This document shows, piece after piece, positions 17,201 to 25,413 of a stretch of 64,000 nt of DNA; position 1 is the first letter of the stretch, and the number at the start of each line of letters is the position of its first letter. Location: the NCBI GenBank assembly GCA_964429915.1, contig CAYSDZ010000001.1, positions 1 through 64,000 of the forward strand, written 5' to 3'. The position numbers and the translations under genes are program-made. Source of the DNA: Alteromonas_F sp964429915 (GTDB lineage: Bacteria > Pseudomonadota > Gammaproteobacteria > Enterobacterales > Alteromonadaceae). The notes below the pieces were generated by a model. The model had not been told where the DNA came from. It ran no database searches and worked only from the letters and a program-made list of their open reading frames with translations.

Positions 17201-17688
17201 TCTGTGAAATAGCGTTGATAAAACGACAATGACTGTTCGATGTCGGCTTGATTATCTTTGCTGATAGCGAGACCAAGATCACCTTTACTTGCGCCACTCA
17301 ACACAATAATGCCTGAGTTGTGTTCGACCAGCCATTGCTGGTCGATAACAGGCTTATGACTAACAAACCCTCGTAGATAGGCTTTTGAAATTAATAAAGT
17401 GATTTGTTTGTACCCTTCATTATTCATCGCCAAGAGAGTCAAACGAAACGGCGTTTCTGGATGTTCATCGTTGATCACCCAAAAATCACAGCCCACAATG
17501 GGTTTTATGCCTAAACCATGTGCGCCTGAATAAAACTTTACCAAACCACAAAGGTTCATTTGGTCAGTAATAGCGACAGCGGGCATATTCATATCGCTGA
17601 CTGCTTGCAAAATAGGCTTAACTTTATTCAAGCCGTCCATCATTGAAAAATCGCTATGAACGCGAAGATGTACAAACTGGGTCGTCAT
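14224..17688 (-). CDS. dnaE: DNA polymerase III subunit alpha
   Basis: Catalytic subunit of the replicative polymerase. The 1154-aa protein has an N-terminal PHP domain (HLRVHSDFSMMDGL), the polymerase palm with GPGRGSGAGSL at 358-368 and the catalytic aspartates in PDFDIDF (Asp400, Asp402), then the tandem HhH and OB-fold regions (VGLVIDVRVMTNKKGRRW). The start overlaps the rnhB stop by 4 bp (ATGA-type coupling). It is the usual proteobacterial DnaE1 in its canonical rnhB-dnaE-accA position. Confidence 0.98.
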   Translation of the reverse strand: MTTQFVHLRVHSDFSMMDGLNKVKPILQAVSDMNMPAVAITDQMNLCGLVKFYSGAHGLGIKPIVGCDFWVINDEHPETPFRLTLLAMNNEGYKQITLLISKAYLRGFVSHKPVIDQQWLVEHNSGIIVLSGASKGDLGLAISKDNQADIEQSLSFYQRYFTDRYYIELIRTGRSGEEDYIHKAVELAEGYDLPVVATNEVVFLKTDYFDAHEIRVCIHDGYTLEDNRRPKHYSEQQYLRSAEEMAEQFSDIPEAIENTVEIAKRCNVVVRLGEYFLPNFPTEGLKIEDYLVKVSQEGLERRLETLFLDENVRQEKRPEYDSRLQIELDVINQMGFPGYFLIVMEFIQWSKDNGVPVGPGRGSGAGSLVAYALDITDLDPLEFDLLFERFLNPERVSMPDFDIDFCMDRRDEVIDHVAQLYGRDAVSQIITFGTMAAKAVVRDVGRVLGHPYGFVDRISKLIPGDPGMTLKKAFEVEPRLPELYDQDEDVKDLIDMARVLEGVTRNAGKHAGGVVIAPTAITDFAPLYCDDEGKNPVTQFDKNDVETAGLVKFDFLGLRTLTIIQWAIDMIAEGQGKHIDITAIPIDDAASFRSLQKANTTAVFQLESRGMKELIKRLKPDCFEDIIALVALFRPGPLQSGMVDNFIDRKHGREAISYPDENYQHDSLQEILEPTYGIILYQEQVMQIAQVLAGYSLGGADLLRRAMGKKKPEEMAKQRDIFEKGAIENGVDGELSMKIFDLVEKFAGYGFNKSHSAAYALVSYQTLWLKVHYPAEFMAAVMSADMDNTDKIVTLVDECENMALTILPPDLNTGKYKFTVNSKGQIVYGIGAIKGVGEGPIEAIIEAREQHGTFRDLFDFCAKVDIKRVNKRVLEKLVLSGAMDNLGPHRAAIMASLPEAIAAAGQHAKAESFGQSDMFGLLTTEPEQVEKAFAQVPHWPEKVWLEGEKETLGLYLTGHPINQYADEISRYADGRLVDLRPTRKDQQTTAVGLVIDVRVMTNKKGRRWAIVTLDDKSARMDVRFFPDSFDEFETLLEVDKILMVKGQVSFDDFSGGNTITGRAVQDIIQAREQYAKAIALTIYTESWSEKKQIRLLEILSGYAGGSCPIELGVFHPDAQVTLQPSAKWYVTPDDQLLHDLKQHLGESAVKLCYH

Positions 17689-18263
17689 AATGGTTTCGAT
17701 TGAGCTTCTAGATAACGCCTAACGGGGGCGAATGATTGTCGGTGACAACTTAACACACCGTGCTTTGAGATGGCAGCAAAATGGGCTTTTGTGGGGTAAC
17801 CTTTATGTTGCGCAAAACCGAACTGAGGATAGTCGCTATCTAATTCAACCATATCTTGATCGCGCGTCACTTTGGCAATGATAGAGGCTGCAGATATTTG
17901 TTCAAATAAAGCATCACCTTTAACGATGGCCTCTGATTCATAATGCCACTGTGGTAATCGATTACCATCAACCAATACTTTATCTGGTTGGATAGATAAG
18001 GCGTGTACTGCTCGTTTCATTGCTAACAAACTCGCGTGCAGTATGTTGATTTGATCAATTTCCTCTGGTGAAGCGCGGCCAATGGACCAAGCAAGCGCTT
18101 TGTGTTTAATTTCGCTGCATAATTGTTGGCGTTTTTTTTCACTGAGTTTCTTAGAGTCAGTAAGACCTATAATGGGTTTTTCCGGGTCTAGTATTACCGC
18201 GCCAGTGACAACGTCGCCAACTAAAGGACCTCGCCCTACTTCGTCTACTCCTGCGATCAACAT
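17685..18263 (-). CDS. rnhB: Ribonuclease HII
   Basis: Removes misincorporated ribonucleotides and RNA from RNA:DNA hybrids. The 192-aa protein carries the type 2 RNase H start AGVDEVGRGPLVGDVV, with the first metal-binding residues Asp7 and Glu8, and later acidic sites in KVLVDGNRLP. It overlaps lpxB by 7 bp upstream and dnaE by 4 bp downstream, so translation is likely coupled through the operon. Confidence 0.97.
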   Translation of the reverse strand: MLIAGVDEVGRGPLVGDVVTGAVILDPEKPIIGLTDSKKLSEKKRQQLCSEIKHKALAWSIGRASPEEIDQINILHASLLAMKRAVHALSIQPDKVLVDGNRLPQWHYESEAIVKGDALFEQISAASIIAKVTRDQDMVELDSDYPQFGFAQHKGYPTKAHFAAISKHGVLSCHRQSFAPVRRYLEAQSKPL

Positions 18264-19426
18264 GCAGATAAACGTTCTTGACGTATCATTGAAAGTACGG
18301 TTTCAGCCGCTTTTTCATCTGCATTACACCGCAACAAATGATGTAGCTCGTTAAACGTATCGATTAATTCCGTAGGCGGATGGTTTAACCATGGCAATAG
18401 CAATGATGAAAGCGTGTCTGCATTAACGTTTTGTTGCAGCAATTCAGGTACGAGAGCTTTGTTTGCCAGAATGTTTGGCAGTGAAAAGTAATCTTGCTTA
18501 TACAGCCTTTCCATTATTTTATACGTAAGTGCCGATATTTTATAAGCCACAACCATTGGGCGCTTGCACAACATAGCTTCCAAGGTCACAGTGCCGGAAG
18601 CTAACAGTAATGCATCGCTTGCGATCATGGTATCTCTTGATTGGCCTTCAATTACGATAATCTGTTTTTTAACGTGAGAGGGACAAAAGTCAGTATTAGA
18701 AATAATCTGTAAAATTTCTTGGTGACGATGGGCATTTGCAGCAGGAATAAGCGCAAACAAATTCGGTTTGTCTAGTAAGAGTTTTTCAAACGTTTTAAGA
18801 AATGGAGGTAATAGCGTGGCGACTTCTCTTCGCCGGCTACCTGGCAGTATACCCAAAAAGGTGTGTTCAGCACTGAGGTTCAAAGATTGTCTTGCACGTG
18901 CTTTGTCCGGCGAAATCGGAATAAGATCAGCAAGAGTATGTCCGACATAACTAAAAGGCACCTTATGTTTGTCATACACCTGTTGCTCGAATGGAAATAT
19001 TCCCATTACTTTATCGGCCGCTTTGGCAATGTTGACAATACGGTTTTCACGCCAAGCCCAGATTGTCGGACTGACATAATGTACAGTTGGAATACCCTTG
19101 CGTTTAAGCTGTGTTTCAACACGCAAATTAAAATCAGGGGCGTCAATCCCCACATAAACGTCGGGCGGATGTTTTTCAAAGTGCTTCAACAATTCACGCT
19201 TTAACCTATATATGGCAGGGAGGCGACTTAACACTTCCACCAAACCCATAACCGAAAGCGTTTCCATATCGAATAAACTCGAAAAGCCCTCAGCCTGCAT
19301 ATATTGTCCGCCTACGCCTTCTATGATCGCATCAGGATAGCGTTGACGAATGGCTTTTATCATACCTGCGGCTAGCACATCACCCGACGGCTCCCCCGCA
19401 ACCACCGCAATACGCAATTCGGGCAT
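18257..19426 (-). CDS. lpxB: Lipid-A-disaccharide synthase
   Basis: A GT19 glycosyltransferase that joins UDP-2,3-diacylglucosamine and lipid X into the tetraacyl disaccharide of lipid A at the inner membrane. The 389-aa protein starts with the family motif AVVAGEPSGDVLAAGMI and contains GIDAPDFNLRVE and the C-terminal SGTVTLEAML. It sits 2 bp after lpxA in the standard fabZ-lpxA-lpxB-rnhB order. Confidence 0.98.
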   Translation of the reverse strand: MPELRIAVVAGEPSGDVLAAGMIKAIRQRYPDAIIEGVGGQYMQAEGFSSLFDMETLSVMGLVEVLSRLPAIYRLKRELLKHFEKHPPDVYVGIDAPDFNLRVETQLKRKGIPTVHYVSPTIWAWRENRIVNIAKAADKVMGIFPFEQQVYDKHKVPFSYVGHTLADLIPISPDKARARQSLNLSAEHTFLGILPGSRRREVATLLPPFLKTFEKLLLDKPNLFALIPAANAHRHQEILQIISNTDFCPSHVKKQIIVIEGQSRDTMIASDALLLASGTVTLEAMLCKRPMVVAYKISALTYKIMERLYKQDYFSLPNILANKALVPELLQQNVNADTLSSLLLPWLNHPPTELIDTFNELHHLLRCNADEKAAETVLSMIRQERLSAC

Positions 19427-19428
19427 GA

Positions 19429-20199
19429 TTAACGAATAATGCCTCTTTGGCTGTCGGCTAAAAATGCCAGAAAGGTATCCAACTCGGTATTACCTTCAGA
19501 TTCGGAGGCAATTTTTGCCATCGCTTCTTCAAGCGTATTACCCTCTCGATATAAGGCTTTATATGCGCGCTTAACCGCCATTATCGAAGACGATGCATAT
19601 CCCCTTCGTTTTAAGCCCTCAGAGTTAATCCCTTGAGGTATATGCTTGGTTCCACTTACCATGACGAACGGCGGAACATCTCTTAAAATTATACCGCCAC
19701 CGCCAACAAAGGCGTGCTCTCCGATACGACAAAACTGATGAATAGCAACAAGCCCACCCAATATCGCGTTGTCATGAACGCTTACATGGCCTGCCAATGT
19801 AACATTGTTGGCAAATATGACTTCATTGCCAACAATACAGTCGTGAGCAATGTGCACGTTAACCATAAACAAGTTATCAGAACCGACTTTGGTAATCCCT
19901 TTATCCTGAATGGTTCCTCGATGAACGGTGACGCTTTCTCGAAAGATATTGTTGTCACCAATCACTAACTCGGTTTCTTCACCTGCATACTTTTTATCTT
20001 GGCAATCCTCTCCTATCGAAGTGAATTGAAAAAAAATGTTGCCCGAACCGATACGCGTCTTCCCTTTTATGACGACATGGCTATGTAAAACACAATTGTC
20101 GCCGATAAGCACATCGCCTTGGATGACGCAAAAAGGACCAATGGTTACATTTTTACCAATTTTGGCCTCGCCAGAAATGACTGCTGTTTCGTGGATCAC
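19429..20199 (-). CDS. lpxA: UDP-N-acetylglucosamine acyltransferase
   Basis: First enzyme of lipid A synthesis; it adds a 3-hydroxyacyl chain from ACP to UDP-GlcNAc. The 256-aa protein is a left-handed beta-helix of hexapeptide repeats starting at IHETAVISGEAKIGKNV. The HIAHD motif at 116-120 contains the expected catalytic base (His119, equivalent to E. coli His125). A C-terminal helical domain ends the protein. It starts directly after fabZ with no gap. Confidence 0.98.
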   Translation of the reverse strand: MIHETAVISGEAKIGKNVTIGPFCVIQGDVLIGDNCVLHSHVVIKGKTRIGSGNIFFQFTSIGEDCQDKKYAGEETELVIGDNNIFRESVTVHRGTIQDKGITKVGSDNLFMVNVHIAHDCIVGNEVIFANNVTLAGHVSVHDNAILGGLVAIHQFCRIGEHAFVGGGGIILRDVPPFVMVSGTKHIPQGINSEGLKRRGYASSSIMAVKRAYKALYREGNTLEEAMAKIASESEGNTELDTFLAFLADSQRGIIR

Positions 20200-20661
20200 T
20201 TAAATTTTCTCTCTCATGGCGCACATGAACTCAGCTTCACAGGCTTGGTCGCCTTCTACTGAACACACCCCTGAAAATTTCCAAATACCACGACGTTCTT
20301 TAATAAGCTCTACGCTCATATCAAGCCTGTCTCCAGGTATAACGGGGCGTTTGAATCTTGCCTTATCAATGCCTGCATACAAATACAGCCCATCGTTTCG
20401 GTTGATGCTTTTAAATCCTAACACGCCAGCAGCTTGTGCCATGGCTTCTAAAATAAGAACGCCCGGAAAAATAGGTTGTTCAGGAAAGTGTCCTGTAAAA
20501 CAAGGCTCGTTGAACGTGATATTCTTATATGCTTTTAAGTATTCTCCGACTTTGTAATCGGTCACTCTGTCAACTAAGAGAAACGGATAACGATGAGGTA
20601 GAATATCTAAAATTTGTTTTATTTCTATTGTTGTGAGTGTGTCGGTCAAGCGCTTCTCCAA
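20200..20661 (-). CDS. fabZ: 3-hydroxyacyl-ACP dehydratase FabZ
   Basis: Dehydrates 3-hydroxyacyl-ACP in fatty acid elongation. The 153-aa hot-dog protein has His23 in ILPHRYPFLLVDRV, GHFPEQPIFPG around 57-67 and the catalytic Glu72 in GVLILEAMAQ. It competes with LpxA/LpxD for 3-hydroxyacyl-ACP, which explains the clustering. Unusually, the gene upstream in this operon is skp rather than lpxD; a 299-bp gap with an inverted-repeat element separates them. Confidence 0.98.
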   Translation of the reverse strand: MEKRLTDTLTTIEIKQILDILPHRYPFLLVDRVTDYKVGEYLKAYKNITFNEPCFTGHFPEQPIFPGVLILEAMAQAAGVLGFKSINRNDGLYLYAGIDKARFKRPVIPGDRLDMSVELIKERRGIWKFSGVCSVEGDQACEAEFMCAMREKI

Positions 20662-20766
20662 TACCTTTCACGCTAAATTGCTAACAATTTGCCGCTAGTT
20701 GAACTATCTAGCGACAAACATACGCGGTATTGGCCGTAAAACATATTAGACCAACGTCGCCTGCAT

Positions 20767-20948
20767 TATACCCGTTCCACCTTAACATGCTCGTTTCAGA
20801 GCTGTGAAGCTCCCAAGGGCGAAGCCTAAAAGGATTTACCCTGCGTCAAATTGTTTCGACATGGAACCACCATGCCTTCTCCAATTTTCCTTGTTTAAAT
20901 CCTTTTATTCGTTCGCTGAATCGAACATGTTAAGGTGGAATGGGTATA
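20767..20948. repeat. 182-bp inverted-repeat (MITE-like) element in place of lpxD
   Basis: The outer arms match over about 27 nt with two mismatches: left begins TATACCCGTTCCACCTTAAC, and the right arm, read in reverse, begins TATACCCATTCCACCTTAAC. An inner pair, AAAAGGATTTA and TAAATCCTTTT, extends the palindrome. No coding capacity is visible. It occupies most of the skp-fabZ gap, where lpxD normally sits. It looks like a dispersed genomic palindrome or non-autonomous transposon; transcribed, it would fold into a large hairpin inside the operon. Confidence 0.7.
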
Positions 20949-20960
20949 TTTTAATCAGTA

Positions 20961-21476
20961 TTATTGAGCTTTATTAACTTGATCTAACACATCTTTGGAG
21001 ATATCAAACTCTTCCTTAGCGAATGCAGCGGCACCAGCATTCAATACCACATCATAACCTTGCTTACTGGCTACCGAATCAATGGCTTGGCTTATTAAAG
21101 CCAATAGTTTATTTTGTTCTTCTTGACTTCTGCGTTGAATATCTTGTTGAAGCGGTTGCGCTTTTTCAGATAGCTGACGTCTTACGTCAAGAATCTTTTC
21201 CTGAATTTCGGTTTTTTCTTGTTCACTCATTGTGGCTTGATCACGCTGCAAACGCTCAGCATAAAACTGGCCGTCTTTTTGAAGTTGATTTACCTCATCG
21301 ATTTGCGTTTTAAATTCCGCCTGAATATTCGCTGATATTTCTGCAGCTTGCGGCATAGCTTGAAAAATGCCTTGTATATCTACCACGGCTATTTTTTGCT
21401 CTGCCATAACGGGTGTTGCTAATAAACTGCTGCTTAAGAACGCAGTTGCAATTAATGTTTTAGATACGTATTTCAA
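20961..21476 (-). CDS. skp: Periplasmic chaperone Skp/OmpH
   Basis: Holds unfolded outer-membrane proteins in the periplasm for delivery to BAM. The 171-aa precursor has a typical Sec signal (LIATAFLSSSLLATPVMA, cleaved before EQKIAVVDIQG) and a long charged coiled-coil tentacle region rich in Gln, Glu and Lys. It is 38 bp after bamA, the standard order. The next gene should be lpxD but is fabZ. Confidence 0.95.
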   Translation of the reverse strand: MKYVSKTLIATAFLSSSLLATPVMAEQKIAVVDIQGIFQAMPQAAEISANIQAEFKTQIDEVNQLQKDGQFYAERLQRDQATMSEQEKTEIQEKILDVRRQLSEKAQPLQQDIQRRSQEEQNKLLALISQAIDSVASKQGYDVVLNAGAAAFAKEEFDISKDVLDQVNKAQ

Positions 21477-21514
21477 GGGTGACTCCTATCTTTTAAGTCC
21501 CAAATCTTTTTTTG

Positions 21515-24001
21515 TTAGAAGGTTTGCCCGATATTAAAGGTAAAGAATCGAGCGTCGTCTCCTGGGCGGTCTTTAAGCGCCGAAGAAAGACTAAACTGTA
21601 ACGGTCCAAAGGCTGATAACCATTGAACAGAAATACCTGCTGATGCACGATACAGGGTAAAATCGGAATAATCCAGTAGCGGATCCTGAGAGCGATTATC
21701 TAAGCGCGATAGTTCAGTAAAATCAAATTCAGTATCCCATACATTACCGACATCCACGAAAACACTCGTGCGCACGGTGTTGTCTAATTCTGCCGACACA
21801 AAGGGAGTAGGTACGATAAGCTCTACCCCACCAAGTGCCATAGCATTACCACCTAAACTTCGCTGCGACAAGCTGATAAAACTTGAACCGACCGAGCCAG
21901 GAACAACCTCACCGTCTGGTCCTAAAATAGGCTGGCCTGCAAAAATTTGTACACCGCGCGGTCCCACTGTGTTGTTTTCAAATCCTCTAAGGGTATCCGC
22001 CCCACCTGCGGTAAAGTTTTCGTTAAAGGGGAGCACTTGCTCTACACCGTTTTGGCTACCGTAACCATTTCCATAACCCAAGCGCAATCGAGCCAACACA
22101 GACCAACGTTGATTTCGGCTAAGTGGAAAATAAAATCGCGAATCGAAAACAGCCTTAAAATAATTCACATCAGAATTGGGTGTAGTAACGCTAAATGAGG
22201 CACTTTGTGAAGAACCCGCCGTTGGGAACACCCCTCGGTTTAGCGTGGTTCTAGACCAAGCCACGGTGGATAGGAAGCTGTCATATTCAACCGGTGCTGT
22301 TGGGTCGTTTTGGTTTGCGAATTGGTCAAAGAAACGGTCGGTTTGGATAAACTGAGTTTGGTTCCTTAATTCAGTATTGGAATACGATAAACCAAAACTG
22401 ATTCGATTAAATTCATTAATAGGGTAGCCAATAGTAGCGCCTGCCGAGAAACGCGTCGAATTAAACTGAATAATGTTGAAGTCGCTACCATCAAACTTAC
22501 TGTAGCTTATTGAACCACCCAAACTAATGCCGTCTATGGTAAAGAATGGGTCGGTGTACGAAAGCTGGACAGACTGTTGAAACGCGGTTGTATTTACGCT
22601 GAGTCCAACACGCTTTCCAGTACCCAAAAAGTTATCTTGTTGAATACCAGCCTGCAAACTTAAACCCGTTCTATCTCCAAACCCGATCCCAGCGTTAAAG
22701 TTACCCGCAGGTTGCTCGGTTACGTTAAAGGTAACATCAACTTGGTCTTCTTTACCGGGAATACGCACAGTATCGAACTCAACGTTTTCCATATAAGTTA
22801 AGCGCGATAATTGATTTTTCGATGACTCCAATGAGTTATTAGATAACCAAGCACCCTCAATTTGTGAGACATTCTGACGAAGCACATTATCGGCAGTGAC
22901 TTTATTACCTTCAAAATTAATACGACGCACGTAGATGCGTTTACCAGGGTCGACGGATAAAGTGAGTTTCACCGTCTTATCTTCGTCGTTGATCTCTGGA
23001 ATAGTAGTTACCGTGGGATAAGCATAACCAAAACGGCCTAAGAACCGACTGATAAACTCTTCAGTGTAAGTGACTTCCGCCTGATTATATAATTCACCTG
23101 ATACAAGTGGGAGAACCCGTTCAATGTAATCTTCATTGCCTAGTAAGTCACCAATCACTTCAACATCGGAAATCTCGTACTGCTCTCCTTCGTCCACATT
23201 TAGAGCAATGTAAATCCCTGTTTTTTCTGGTGTCATGGAAACTTGAGTAGAATCGAGCGTGAACCGTAAATAACCTCTATCTAAGTAGTGACTACGCAGG
23301 GTTTCTATATCACCATTCAGTGTTTGTTGTTGATAGCGTGTTTCGCCAAAGAAATTCCACCATGGCTTGTCGAACTTCAACTCGAACTGATTGAGTAATT
23401 CTTCATCAGAGAAGATCTTGTTGCCCACAATATTAATCTGTTCGATTTTGGCTGCATCGCCCTCTTCAAACAGCAATTTCAAATCAACTCGATTTCTAGG
23501 CAGAGGAGTGATAATGGCGGTAACATCGGCGTTATACTTACCAATGCTATAAAAAAAGTCTTTTAAGCCGTTTTCAATAGACGTGAGAACGGTTTTGTCT
23601 AGCGGTTCACCAATTCGGATATTATTATCGTTCAAACTTTCCTGAAGTTGCTCGTCTTCAATGTCGTCATTGTCTTCGAAGATAATATTACTGATGGTCG
23701 GTCGTTCTTGCACGCGTATAACGAGGGTAGAGCCATCGCGCAATACTTGAATATTCTCAAAGTGAGTAGAGGAATACAGTGAGCGGATAAGCTGGGTGGT
23801 TCTAAACGCATTTAACTGGTCGCCCACTTGCACTGGAATGTACGTAAGTGCAGCACCAAGCGCAACTCGCTGTAAGCCTTCTACGCGAATATCTTCTACT
23901 GTAAAATCATAAGGATTGATTTCGGTTTGCGCTTTCAAATGAGTGGAGAACACCCCTGTCGAAAGTAACACTCCCATTACTGCTGATAGTTGTAACTTCA
24001 T
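21515..24001 (-). CDS. bamA: Outer membrane protein assembly factor BamA
   Basis: Omp85-family core of the BAM complex. The 828-aa precursor has a signal peptide (to about residue 24, LKA/QTEIN), five POTRA domains beginning at FTVEDIRVEGLQRV, and a 16-strand beta barrel ending in the outer-membrane signature with terminal Phe (FNIGQTF). The barrel contains the conserved TAGGADTLRGFENNTVGPRG lid-loop region. Flanked by rseP and skp as usual, suggesting envelope-stress control of the group. Confidence 0.98.
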   Translation of the reverse strand: MKLQLSAVMGVLLSTGVFSTHLKAQTEINPYDFTVEDIRVEGLQRVALGAALTYIPVQVGDQLNAFRTTQLIRSLYSSTHFENIQVLRDGSTLVIRVQERPTISNIIFEDNDDIEDEQLQESLNDNNIRIGEPLDKTVLTSIENGLKDFFYSIGKYNADVTAIITPLPRNRVDLKLLFEEGDAAKIEQINIVGNKIFSDEELLNQFELKFDKPWWNFFGETRYQQQTLNGDIETLRSHYLDRGYLRFTLDSTQVSMTPEKTGIYIALNVDEGEQYEISDVEVIGDLLGNEDYIERVLPLVSGELYNQAEVTYTEEFISRFLGRFGYAYPTVTTIPEINDEDKTVKLTLSVDPGKRIYVRRINFEGNKVTADNVLRQNVSQIEGAWLSNNSLESSKNQLSRLTYMENVEFDTVRIPGKEDQVDVTFNVTEQPAGNFNAGIGFGDRTGLSLQAGIQQDNFLGTGKRVGLSVNTTAFQQSVQLSYTDPFFTIDGISLGGSISYSKFDGSDFNIIQFNSTRFSAGATIGYPINEFNRISFGLSYSNTELRNQTQFIQTDRFFDQFANQNDPTAPVEYDSFLSTVAWSRTTLNRGVFPTAGSSQSASFSVTTPNSDVNYFKAVFDSRFYFPLSRNQRWSVLARLRLGYGNGYGSQNGVEQVLPFNENFTAGGADTLRGFENNTVGPRGVQIFAGQPILGPDGEVVPGSVGSSFISLSQRSLGGNAMALGGVELIVPTPFVSAELDNTVRTSVFVDVGNVWDTEFDFTELSRLDNRSQDPLLDYSDFTLYRASAGISVQWLSAFGPLQFSLSSALKDRPGDDARFFTFNIGQTF

Positions 24002-24075
24002 TTATACTTTTTCTTCCTGCACGCGTTCTTGCTAAAAGCGCTATCTCTTATTTGTGTTGCTCAGGTGCTTATTGT

Positions 24076-25413
24076 TCAAGACAATCTAGCAATATCGTTA
24101 AACAACGCTATACCCATCAAAGTAAACAGCAACACTGCACCGATGCGAAACCCAACTTCCTGTATATGCTCTGGTACGGGCTTACCTCGTACCCATTCAG
24201 CGATAAAATACATTAAATGCCCACCATCTAACATAGGCAGTGGTAACAAGTTTACAATGCCAAGATTTACACTAATCAAAGCCAAAAAGCTGAGAAAGTA
24301 AACCAATCCATACCCAGCACTGGCACCTGCGCCTTGAGCAATAGAAATCGGCCCACTTAAATTTTTCACCGATACATCACCAACCACAAGTTTCCCTAGC
24401 ATATTGACGCTTACTGTCATTAATCGCCACGTTCTTGCAAGCGCCTGAGGGATACCGCCAATCACATTGTATTGCTGGGTGAATCTCATGGATTCTGGCC
24501 ATGGGTCAGATAAAGGTACAACCCCCAAATAGCCTGTCATTCCCTGTGCTGTTTCGACACTTCCCAAGCTAACTAATTTTTCAACTTCCGTTCCATCTCG
24601 TTCCAGTACGACTCGTACCGTCGCAGCTGGGTTATTTCGAAGAATATCCTGTAAATCTCGCCAGCGCGTTATTTTAGCATCATTTATCGAAATTAAAACG
24701 TCGCCTTTTTCTAAACCGCCTCTTTGCGCGGGACTGCCCTCTGCCACCTTAGCGATTTCGGTATAAATACTTGGTCTAAATGGCTCCAATCCCAAACTTC
24801 CCAATGAAGAGTCTTTTTCAGGGTCAAAGTTCCAATTTTGAAGATCTAGTTGATAAGTTTGCTTGTTAGTCGTTATCGACATGTCACTGTGACCAATTGC
24901 TGCAACGACTTCTAAGTTGATGGATTCCCAGTCATAAACGGTATTGTTATTAATTTTTTCAATCTCTTCGTCTGCTTGCATATTCGCCTGCGAAGCAATC
25001 GAGTTGGGTGAAACACCACCAACTATAGGTTTAATACTGGGTACACCAATAAGCAGCATGATATAAAGCGCAAATGCCGCAAACACAAAATTAATACCTG
25101 GGCCGGCAGCAATGATCGCCATTCGTTGAAGCACTGGTTTTGAATCGAACGCCTGCGCTTTCATGTTGCTTGGCACATCATCAACTCTACCATCAAGCAT
25201 ACGCACGTACCCACCTAAAGGTATCGCTGCAATGACATACTCAGTACCACTTTTAGAGGTTTTCCGCCAAAGAGGCTTTCCGAAACCTATCGAAAAACGC
25301 TTTACGAATACGCCACACCGACGGGCGACATAAAAATGCCCCCATTCATGAACCGCAACTAATATACCCAGAGCGACAATAAATGACGCCAGATTCCACA
25401 AAAAACTAAACAC
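24076..25413 (-). CDS. rseP: Intramembrane zinc metalloprotease RseP
   Basis: Site-2 protease that cuts anti-sigma-E RseA and clears signal peptides. The 445-aa protein has HEWGH at residues 22-26 (zinc ligands and catalytic Glu) in the first membrane helix, two periplasmic PDZ domains in the middle (second one around VAEGSPAQRGGLEKGDVLIS), and the third zinc ligand in LPMLDGGHLMYF. Its start overlaps the dxr stop by 8 bp. Confidence 0.98.
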   Translation of the reverse strand: MFSFLWNLASFIVALGILVAVHEWGHFYVARRCGVFVKRFSIGFGKPLWRKTSKSGTEYVIAAIPLGGYVRMLDGRVDDVPSNMKAQAFDSKPVLQRMAIIAAGPGINFVFAAFALYIMLLIGVPSIKPIVGGVSPNSIASQANMQADEEIEKINNNTVYDWESINLEVVAAIGHSDMSITTNKQTYQLDLQNWNFDPEKDSSLGSLGLEPFRPSIYTEIAKVAEGSPAQRGGLEKGDVLISINDAKITRWRDLQDILRNNPAATVRVVLERDGTEVEKLVSLGSVETAQGMTGYLGVVPLSDPWPESMRFTQQYNVIGGIPQALARTWRLMTVSVNMLGKLVVGDVSVKNLSGPISIAQGAGASAGYGLVYFLSFLALISVNLGIVNLLPLPMLDGGHLMYFIAEWVRGKPVPEHIQEVGFRIGAVLLFTLMGIALFNDIARLS

